Assembly (NCBI GenBank): GCA_017559615.1
Contig: JAFYRB010000107.1
Span: forward strand, 1-33,057
Reading direction: 5' to 3'
From: Alistipes sp.
Lineage (GTDB): Bacteria > Bacteroidota > Bacteroidia > Bacteroidales > Rikenellaceae
DNA: 33,057 bases
The stretch's first letter is position 1. Each line of letters opens with the position of its first letter. The position numbers were made by a program, and so were the translations under genes. Under the pieces are notes generated by a model. The model searched no databases. It had not been told where the DNA came from and was given only the letters and a program-made list of their open reading frames with translations. This document shows, piece after piece, positions 23,802 to 29,581 of the stretch.

Positions 23802-24476
23802 CTACTTCTCCCTTTGAAGCAGCCACTCTGCCCACTCCATATCTTCGGGTGTGGTGAGCTTGAGGTTTGTGCGCTCGCCCTCGATAAGTGTTATCGCAAC
23901 TCCCATACGCTCCACCACCGAGGCATCATCCGTAAACGCAGTGTCGAACTCCTGTCCGTAGGCGCGACGTAGCGTCTCGCTGCGGAATACCTGTGGCGTC
24001 TGCACAATGCGAAGCTCGCTGCGTGGCATAATCTCCGAGCCGCTGTCGGTCACTCTGCGATAGGAGTCTACGACATCCACAACTGGTATCACAGCCTCGT
24101 TCTCATCCACCGCCAATGCCGCGCGGATAATCAGTTTTTTTGAGATAATGGCCCTCACGCCATCGTGAACAAAGATTGATGTAACATCCTCTGATAGAGC
24201 CTCTATGCCCGCCTTAACGGAGTGGAAGCGCTCCTTGCCTCCCGCCACGCACTTATGCACCGCAACATCGAAGCGTGCTGCGAGGTTACGCCATAGGGTG
24301 ATATGCTCCTCGGGGAGTACAACGACAATCTCCGCACCTGGGAGTGCCTCCGCAAAGGTGTTTATCGTACGTGCCACAACCGGCTCACCACCAAGCAACA
24401 AGAACTGCTTTGGAAGTGATGACTGCATACGCTTTCCCGAGCCACCAGCAACTATAATTACTCCTCGCTTTCCCAT
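23802..24476 (-). CDS. ispD: 2-C-methyl-D-erythritol 4-phosphate cytidylyltransferase
   Basis: IspD attaches CMP to methylerythritol phosphate, the third step of the non-mevalonate isoprenoid pathway. The 224-residue product begins VIIVAGGSGKRM (6-17) with PKQF at 22-25, the CTP-binding signature, and contains VHDGVR at 103-108, the QTPQVFR segment, DDASVVE, and a C-terminal RTNLKLTTPEDM, all family hallmarks. Length is typical. It is the last gene of a minus-strand set: M23 peptidase, YhbP-like, ispD. Its start overlaps the end of the YhbP-like gene by 19 bases. Confidence 0.95.
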   Translation of the reverse strand: MGKRGVIIVAGGSGKRMQSSLPKQFLLLGGEPVVARTINTFAEALPGAEIVVVLPEEHITLWRNLAARFDVAVHKCVAGGKERFHSVKAGIEALSEDVTSIFVHDGVRAIISKKLIIRAALAVDENEAVIPVVDVVDSYRRVTDSGSEIMPRSELRIVQTPQVFRSETLRRAYGQEFDTAFTDDASVVERMGVAITLIEGERTNLKLTTPEDMEWAEWLLQREK

Positions 24477-24874
24477 ATCAGTTTTTTGCCAAATCCGAGC
24501 GTGTTATCGGTAAGTTTCATCATCGTAGGACGCACGGCCCAGAGAGTTAGTGGTGCTACGGCCGCATAGGGGAAACGCTTGATGTATGTGGTGCGTGCCT
24601 CCTCGTCGCCCGCCTCCGCGATGCCACAAATCTGTATGCCCTGCACACGTCCTACAACACGTGTCTCTAAAGGAATTGAGAGTGCTACGTGAGGGTTTGC
24701 CACCATATGCGCTCCGTGCTTTGTCGTGGTGTCTGACGTAAAGACAAAGAGGTTGCGAGTGCTATCGTAGGCATAGAAGCAGTTCGCCACATAGGGCATA
24801 CCGCTCTGGTCAACGGTGGCCAGCGTAAGCACGTGGTGCTTCTTAACGAATGATACTATCTTCTTGTCTACCAT
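24458..24874 (-). CDS. YhbP/UPF0306 family protein (FMN-binding split-barrel fold)
   Basis: A 138-residue protein resembling E. coli YhbP (UPF0306), a relative of pyridoxamine-phosphate oxidase split-barrel proteins. The best match is the C-terminal block TDNTLGFGKKLIW at 122-134, nearly the same as in YhbP. HHVLTLATVDQSGMPYVAN at the N-terminus and VVGRVQGIQICG in the middle are usual for the fold. Function and cofactor in this family are not established. Its ATG shares one base with the stop of the peptidase gene (TAATG) and its end overlaps ispD. Confidence 0.85.
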   Translation of the reverse strand: MVDKKIVSFVKKHHVLTLATVDQSGMPYVANCFYAYDSTRNLFVFTSDTTTKHGAHMVANPHVALSIPLETRVVGRVQGIQICGIAEAGDEEARTTYIKRFPYAAVAPLTLWAVRPTMMKLTDNTLGFGKKLIWESEE

Positions 24875-26208
24875 TATTTTACCTCTGTTGTGGCTGTCGC
24901 CGTAGTATCCGCCTCGGTCTTCTTACCGAAGATGTCATCGTCGGTAATCGCACCACCCATAATCTCCTGACCATTAAGCTCCGCAATTACTCTGTCGCGG
25001 ATAGCCTCGAAGCGCTCCTTATGTGCCTCTGCAATAGGCTCCGAAGGCTCCTGTGGCATCTTGAGTGGGTTGATAGGTGTACCATTCTTCTTGATGCGGA
25101 AGTCGAGGTGAGGACCTGTCGAAGCGCCTGTCGAGCCGACATATCCGATAAGCTGTCCCTGCGATACACGAGTACCTACGCGGATGCCCTTCGCAAAGCT
25201 CTTGAGGTGTAGGTAGCCAGTCTCGAGGCTTCCGGCGTGCTTAATCTTAATGGTGTTACCGCCACCACCGCGATCCCAACCCGCAAATGTCACCGTGCCA
25301 TCGGCTACCGAGTGAACAGGAGTGCCACTTGGCGCAGCATAGTCCACACCGTGATGTGGGCGGTAGACCTTATGTACTGGGTGAAGACGCGACTTCGAGA
25401 ACTTCGAGCTGATGCGTGTGTACTTCAATGGCGCCTTGAGGAACTGCTTACGCAATGACTCGCCATTAGCCTCCCAGTAGCGTAGCTTACCCTCCTCCTG
25501 AGCATAAGGAATGGCGTAATACTGTTTGCCATTGTGGTTGAACTCCGCACCCCAGATGCGACCAATACCCACCGACTCGCCATCTACGAACTTCTCGTCA
25601 TAAATTACCGCAAACGAGTCGCCAGCCTGAATGCCGAAGAAGTCCACGGTCCACTGATATATATCCTCAAATTCCGCTGCGAGGGCATAGGGCAAATTCT
25701 GCTCCATAATCACACCCCAGAGCGATGAGTTAATCGTAGCGCGACGGCACTGACGTACCACATCCACAGGTCTTGCACCACACTCCACGCTCACCGAGTC
25801 GCCCACAAAGCCAAAGACCACATAATCAATAGCATTGCGATGGTAGACAACATAGTCCACCACACTGTGGTCGCCCAACGAGTCGGTGTAGTTGCGCGTG
25901 AAGGTCGTGTAGGCATTATCAGCACGAATCTGGCGCAATGGGAATACCTCCTTTGCCACCTTATCAAGACGGTCTACCATTACTGCCGAGATGCCTCTGC
26001 GTCCCAAGATTCCGCCTACGGTCTCACCCATACGTACGGTGTCATTCTCGATGGTATATCCCTCTATGTCAATGCCATAGAGTAGTGTAGGCTCTATGAC
26101 TTCAATCTCCGTATTTCCATTATTGCCCTCGTTCTCGGCGGCGCCACCGCCACACGCCACGCTCAACGAAAGAAGCGCCGCTGTGGTAAATATTTTCGCA
26201 AAATTCAT
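24874..26208 (-). CDS. M23 family peptidase, lipoprotein
   Basis: A 444-residue envelope peptidase of the LytM/M23 family, probably cleaving peptidoglycan cross-bridges or regulating an amidase. The signal peptide ends in a lipobox (SVAC, Cys19). Residues 35-270 are an N-terminal region with LysM-like or Csd3-like parts; the M23 domain is at about 280-385, with the HxxxD motif HHGVDYA (His285, Asp289), His334 in TGYLHL, and GPHLDF (His367, Asp369). The HxH motif reads HxD, which I recall as common in Bacteroidetes members, so activity is possible. The start at 26208 is chosen because the upstream ATG at 26226 lies in the promoter box TACCTTTG (26223-26216). Acidic C-terminal tail. Confidence 0.88.
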   Translation of the reverse strand: MNFAKIFTTAALLSLSVACGGGAAENEGNNGNTEIEVIEPTLLYGIDIEGYTIENDTVRMGETVGGILGRRGISAVMVDRLDKVAKEVFPLRQIRADNAYTTFTRNYTDSLGDHSVVDYVVYHRNAIDYVVFGFVGDSVSVECGARPVDVVRQCRRATINSSLWGVIMEQNLPYALAAEFEDIYQWTVDFFGIQAGDSFAVIYDEKFVDGESVGIGRIWGAEFNHNGKQYYAIPYAQEEGKLRYWEANGESLRKQFLKAPLKYTRISSKFSKSRLHPVHKVYRPHHGVDYAAPSGTPVHSVADGTVTFAGWDRGGGGNTIKIKHAGSLETGYLHLKSFAKGIRVGTRVSQGQLIGYVGSTGASTGPHLDFRIKKNGTPINPLKMPQEPSEPIAEAHKERFEAIRDRVIAELNGQEIMGGAITDDDIFGKKTEADTTATATTEVK

Positions 26209-26215
26209 AGTGCAA

Positions 26216-26223
26216 CAAAGGTA
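26216..26223 (-). promoter_or_regulatory. -7 box of the M23-yhbP-ispD operon
   Basis: A perfect TACCTTTG on the minus strand with only seven bases to the ATG at 26208, so the leader is very short. No clear -33 box. Confidence 0.6.
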
Positions 26224-26275
26224 CAAACTTTTTTTGATTTTTCAGGCAGGAAGGTGTATATATTGAAAAATTTTG

Positions 26276-26283
26276 TATCTTTG
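26276..26283 (+). promoter_or_regulatory. -7 box of the TIR gene
   Basis: A perfect TATCTTTG 22 bases upstream of the ATG at 26306. It excludes the longer frame that would begin with TTG at 26273. No clear -33 box. Confidence 0.6.
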
Positions 26284-26305
26284 TATAAAACTACTACTAC
26301 ACTAT

Positions 26306-27373
26306 ATGCCATACGACGTTTTTATAAGCTACTCGCGTGCTGATTATTGGGATGAGAATAGGTGTGTTATCCCAGGCAATATCGTGCAGCAGATATTGGA
26401 TGTTTTGAATGCTTATAAGGCACGCTATAATATTAACTATTTCTTTGATCGTGAGAGAATTATATCAGCCGATAACTTCTATGATAGGATTCCTGCTGCA
26501 ATTTCGGATAGTCGTGCAGTAATGTTTATTGCGAGTAAGAGTTCTGTTGTGTCGGATATGTGTCGAAGGGAGTTGGAGTATACGTGTGGAGAGCATATCA
26601 CGATTCATCAGTATAAAATCGACGATGCGGTATACCCTCGAAATTTGCAGTTTCTTTTAGGAGGTCAGCATTTCCAGGAATCAAGATACGTCTCTGTTGA
26701 GAATTTCGTTAGAGAGGTCTTGTCAAATGTCTTGCGCCGAGAAATTGCGCCGCTTGCGAGTTTTGCAAATACTAATTCTATCCCTTCGCGAGGTGAGAAA
26801 CTTTATAGCATTGGAGATTACTACGATGATGGCCAGAAGCAAGGAGTAGTATTTGACGTTTGGGATGGTGGTAGACACGGAAAAATCGTGAGCCTTGATC
26901 AGGCAAATAGAGCATATTCGTGGGCGTCGAAAGCGGACTACGGTCATTGGCCAATAGTTCGTATTCCAGCCAAGATGAAAATAGGTGTTGAGGATGAGAA
27001 GAATGGTATGCGTAATATGCGCCGAGTTATGGAGGAGGATAATTGGGAGGAGAAGTATCCTGCGTTTAATTGGTGTAGTAGAGAGGGGGATGATTGGTAC
27101 TTGCCTGCAATCGATGAGTTGATTACGTTGTTATTGAATAACGATGTACGAAACAGAGTTAATAACACACTTCGAGAGTACAGGGCAAAGGAGTTGCTGA
27201 ATAGCCGAGGATTTGGTTGGTATTGGTCATCGACAGAGTATAAGGCGAGTTCGAATGATGAAGATGTGGAGGATGGTATAAAGGCTTGGATTGTCTCTAT
27301 GACTAATGCCTGCCTGCGCGGCTATGATAAATCGCAAGGCTATGGAACGGTTAGAGCCATAGCAGCATTTTAA
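26306..27373 (+). CDS. TIR domain protein with C-terminal DUF1566/Lcl_C-like domain
   Basis: A 355-residue soluble protein. Residues 3-147 are a TIR domain: YDVFISYSRAD (3-13), FFDRERIISADNFYD (46-60), AVMFIASKSS (71-80), then MCRRELEY (85-92), where Glu89 sits at the catalytic position of NAD-cleaving TIR domains. A linker is followed by a domain (165-355) like DUF1566/Lcl_C, thought to have a C-type lectin-like fold: YYDDGQKQGVVFDV, KIVSLDQA, WCSREGDDWYLPAIDEL, YWSSTEY (306-312) and VRAIAAF at the very end. No signal peptide. The gene is AT-richer than its neighbours, has its own promoter and terminator, and is placed between housekeeping operons, as transferred defence genes often are. TIR effectors in anti-phage systems degrade NAD; here the second domain would be the sensor. 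That role is inference. Confidence 0.88.
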   Translation: MPYDVFISYSRADYWDENRCVIPGNIVQQILDVLNAYKARYNINYFFDRERIISADNFYDRIPAAISDSRAVMFIASKSSVVSDMCRRELEYTCGEHITIHQYKIDDAVYPRNLQFLLGGQHFQESRYVSVENFVREVLSNVLRREIAPLASFANTNSIPSRGEKLYSIGDYYDDGQKQGVVFDVWDGGRHGKIVSLDQANRAYSWASKADYGHWPIVRIPAKMKIGVEDEKNGMRNMRRVMEEDNWEEKYPAFNWCSREGDDWYLPAIDELITLLLNNDVRNRVNNTLREYRAKELLNSRGFGWYWSSTEYKASSNDEDVEDGIKAWIVSMTNACLRGYDKSQGYGTVRAIAAF

Positions 27374-27381
27374 TCAATTAG

Positions 27382-27408
27382 GGATGCAGATGATGCATCC
27401 TTTTTTTT
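27382..27408 (+). terminator. terminator of the TIR gene
   Basis: A 7-bp stem GGATGCA (27382-27388) with TGCATCC (27394-27400), loop GATGA, followed by eight T. Confidence 0.93.
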
Positions 27409-27659
27409 GTTCGAAGGAGTGGATAATCTGCCATTGCGCTATGATTTCTAATGGCAAAAAAATGCTCTTTATTTGGAAAAAGAGTAGATAATTTGGCAAA
27501 AACAAAAATAAGTGCTATCTTTGACAAAATTGTGGGGCTATGCCAAGAGTGTCGGGCGAAATTATGGGAGACTCATTGTCTGAAATCTCGCTCGGCAGTG
27601 TCACGTAAAGTGACGGAATATGGCTCTATCGTGATTACAAAACATACAAAATTGAAGTA
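27409..27659 (+). promoter_or_regulatory. promoter and structured leader of lpxK
   Basis: A strong promoter TTTG (27492-27495), 20-base spacer, TATCTTTG (27516-27523). The leader of about 130 bases has a GTCAC/GTGAC hairpin (27600-27604 with 27610-27614) and other short pairings. Upstream are inverted repeats TGCCATT/AATGGCA (27429-27435 with 27450-27456) and CTCTTT/AAAGAG (27465-27470 with 27479-27484). A 69-codon frame (27451-27660) spans promoter and leader and its stop overlaps the lpxK ATG as TAATG. Its ATG lies before the promoter, so only an internal start (for example GTG at 27532) could be used. Confidence 0.55.
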
Positions 27660-28757
27660 ATGACACTTTTGAGAACCATAATATCGTGGATATACACTCT
27701 TGTAGTGGTGATACGTCATCGCCTCTACGATTGGGGTGTGCTTAAAAGTGTCAAGTTCGATATTCCGATTATCTGTGTGGGAAACATCACCGTAGGTGGT
27801 ACGGGTAAGACTCCGACGGTGGAGTATCTGCTCTCGGTGCTTGGCGAAAGGTACAATATTGCGGTGCTCTCGCGAGGCTATGGTCGTCAGACAAAGGGCT
27901 ATCGTGAGGTAATGACAACCGACTCGTATGCCGATGTTGGCGATGAGCCACTTCTTTTGAAGTTGAAATTCCCAGAGCGCCCGATTGTCGTGTGCGAGGA
28001 TAGGGTAGCGGGCATAGAGCGCATCCGTCAGGAGCATCCCGAGGTGACGCTTATAGTGATGGATGATGGATTCCAGCATCGTAGGGTTAAGGCGAAGGTG
28101 AATCTTATACTTATCGACTCGACACGTCCTGTTGAGGGCGACAGTATGTTGCCTTTGGGCCGTCTGCGTGACATCCCATCGCGTCTTAAGAAGGCGCATA
28201 TATTCCTTGTTACGAAGTGCTCTACGACAATGTCGCCTATTGATAGACGATTGTGGACCAATAAGTTGCGCTCGGTGGCTTATCAGAAGATTTTCTTCAC
28301 GCGCTACCAGAGTCCGATGGTCGAGCCTGTCTACTACTTCGAGGAGCGTGAGACGATAGATTATGGCCGTCAGGCAATTCTTATGACGGGTATCGGAAAT
28401 CCACGTCCTTTTGTCCGCGAGGCGGAGACGCGCTTCAGTGTTGTGGAGAAGCTTATTTTCCCTGACCATCACAGCTTTACGGCCGAGGATATGAGACGTG
28501 TGTATGAGCTTATGAATAAGTATCCACGTGCCATTGTGCTTATGACCGAGAAGGATGCTGTGAGGTTGCGCAATGCACGACTTCCAAAGATGCTTATGCG
28601 TGCGATGTACTATCAGCCTATCTCGATGCGATTTATCGAGGGTCCAGATCAGGATTTCGTAAGCAATCTTATCTCCGAGATTGAGTATGGCAAGAAACGT
28701 GATAACGTAAAGGCCGAGGGCGAGGAGTCTGCAACACAAGGCGGCGAGGCAATTTAG
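27660..28757 (+). CDS. lpxK: tetraacyldisaccharide 4'-kinase
   Basis: LpxK phosphorylates the 4' position of the tetraacyldisaccharide to make lipid IVA, at the inner membrane. The 365-residue product has the N-terminal membrane-associated helix (about 3-20), the shifted Walker A GNITVGGTGKTP at 41-52, SRGYGR, GDEPLLL, MDDGFQH with the catalytic Asp, and a C-terminal lobe with FPDHHSFT and MTEKDAVR. Its start overlaps the stop of a short leader frame by one base. The last 20 residues are low-complexity and acidic. ssb follows 52 bases later. Confidence 0.94.
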   Translation: MTLLRTIISWIYTLVVVIRHRLYDWGVLKSVKFDIPIICVGNITVGGTGKTPTVEYLLSVLGERYNIAVLSRGYGRQTKGYREVMTTDSYADVGDEPLLLKLKFPERPIVVCEDRVAGIERIRQEHPEVTLIVMDDGFQHRRVKAKVNLILIDSTRPVEGDSMLPLGRLRDIPSRLKKAHIFLVTKCSTTMSPIDRRLWTNKLRSVAYQKIFFTRYQSPMVEPVYYFEERETIDYGRQAILMTGIGNPRPFVREAETRFSVVEKLIFPDHHSFTAEDMRRVYELMNKYPRAIVLMTEKDAVRLRNARLPKMLMRAMYYQPISMRFIEGPDQDFVSNLISEIEYGKKRDNVKAEGEESATQGGEAI

Positions 28758-28809
28758 TGGATTGAGGCGAGGAGATTTAGAAACGTGAACGAGAAAAATA
28801 TAATTAGGT

Positions 28810-29328
28810 ATGATTAATAAGGTAATATTGTTGGGAAATGTGGGACAGGATCCCGAGGTGCGTACGTTGGAGACAGGTGTGAAGGTGGCGCGTGTGCGTT
28901 TGGCAACGTCGGAGCGAATCTTCAACCGTCAGACTAACGAGACTACGGAGCATACCGAGTGGCATACTATCACCTTGTGGCGCGGCTTGGCAGAGGTGGT
29001 TGATAAGTTTGTGCGTAAGGGCTCGCAGATTTATGTCGAGGGTAGCATCCGCAACCGTGAGTGGGAGAAGGATGGTGTGAAGCACTATGCCGTAGAGATT
29101 GTTGCAGATGATATGAAACTCCTCGGAAAGCGTTCGGATGGCGCGCAGCAGGGTGGCTATCAAGCACCACAGCAGGGTGGTTATCAGCAGTCAGGAGGTT
29201 ATCAAGCTCCACAACAGGGTGGTTACCAGGCGCCACAGCAGGGTGGTTATCAGCAGCAGTATCAGGCTCCGCAGCAGCCACAGGCCCCTGTGATGCCAAA
29301 GGATGATCCAGATGATTTGCCATTCTAA
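28810..29328 (+). CDS. ssb: single-stranded DNA-binding protein
   Basis: SSB coats single-stranded DNA in replication and repair. The 172-residue product has an OB-fold domain (1-106: MINKVILLGNVGQDPEVR, TEHTEWHTITLWRGLAE, GSQIYVEGSIRNREW), a flexible linker and the acidic tip DDPDDLPF that recruits partner proteins. The linker is built of near-identical repeats of Gly-Gly-Tyr-Gln-Ala-Pro-Gln-Gln, coded at about 29145-29285. A terminator follows 50 bases after the stop. Confidence 0.96.
   Translation: MINKVILLGNVGQDPEVRTLETGVKVARVRLATSERIFNRQTNETTEHTEWHTITLWRGLAEVVDKFVRKGSQIYVEGSIRNREWEKDGVKHYAVEIVADDMKLLGKRSDGAQQGGYQAPQQGGYQQSGGYQAPQQGGYQAPQQGGYQQQYQAPQQPQAPVMPKDDPDDLPF
29145..29285 (+). 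repeat. in-frame repeats in the ssb linker
   Basis: Repeated units of 24 to 27 bases coding GGYQAPQQ or GGYQQ variants, four to five copies. Copy number changes here would lengthen or shorten the SSB linker without breaking the frame. Confidence 0.75.
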
Positions 29329-29377
29329 ACCGACGGCGTTGCGCAGTAGAAGGCATATATAAATATAGTATAAAGTT

Positions 29378-29412
29378 CCCCCACTTTGAATTTTGCAAGG
29401 TGGGGGTATTTT
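29378..29412 (+). terminator. terminator after ssb
   Basis: An 11-bp stem CCCCCACTTTG (29378-29388) with CAAGGTGGGGG (29396-29406), one U-G pair, followed by TATTTT. Confidence 0.85.
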
Positions 29413-29461
29413 GTGAATATATCATAAATATGCTAAAAAAATGGTGAGTGTATTGGGTAAA

Positions 29462-29493
29462 TTTGCAATATGACAGAAATATTATTACATTTG
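29462..29493 (+). promoter_or_regulatory. promoter of the large lipoprotein gene
   Basis: TTTG at 29462-29465, 20-base spacer, perfect TACATTTG at 29486-29493. The leader is about 85 bases and AT-rich. Confidence 0.75.
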
Positions 29494-29581
29494 TACGCTT
29501 AACCCTAATGATTAACATACAGAGGGTTGCATATTGTTTTTATCGGTCGATAACAAAAACAACTATTAACAAATAAACACT

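Noticed and set aside
26209..26226. Longer start for the M23 peptidase at 26226
   Set aside because: It would begin inside the TACCTTTG promoter box and would spoil the signal peptide.
26306..27373. Diversity-generating retroelement target, because the C-terminal domain is lectin-like
   Set aside because: No reverse transcriptase, template repeat or accessory gene is present within the window.
27573..28925. 450-codon minus-strand frame opposite lpxK
   Set aside because: The plus strand encodes complete LpxK motifs; the antisense product has no domain and covers the lpxK promoter-proximal leader.
29145..29285. Phase-variable repeat tract in ssb
   Set aside because: Units are multiples of three bases, so changes would not switch the gene off; ordinary linker repeat.
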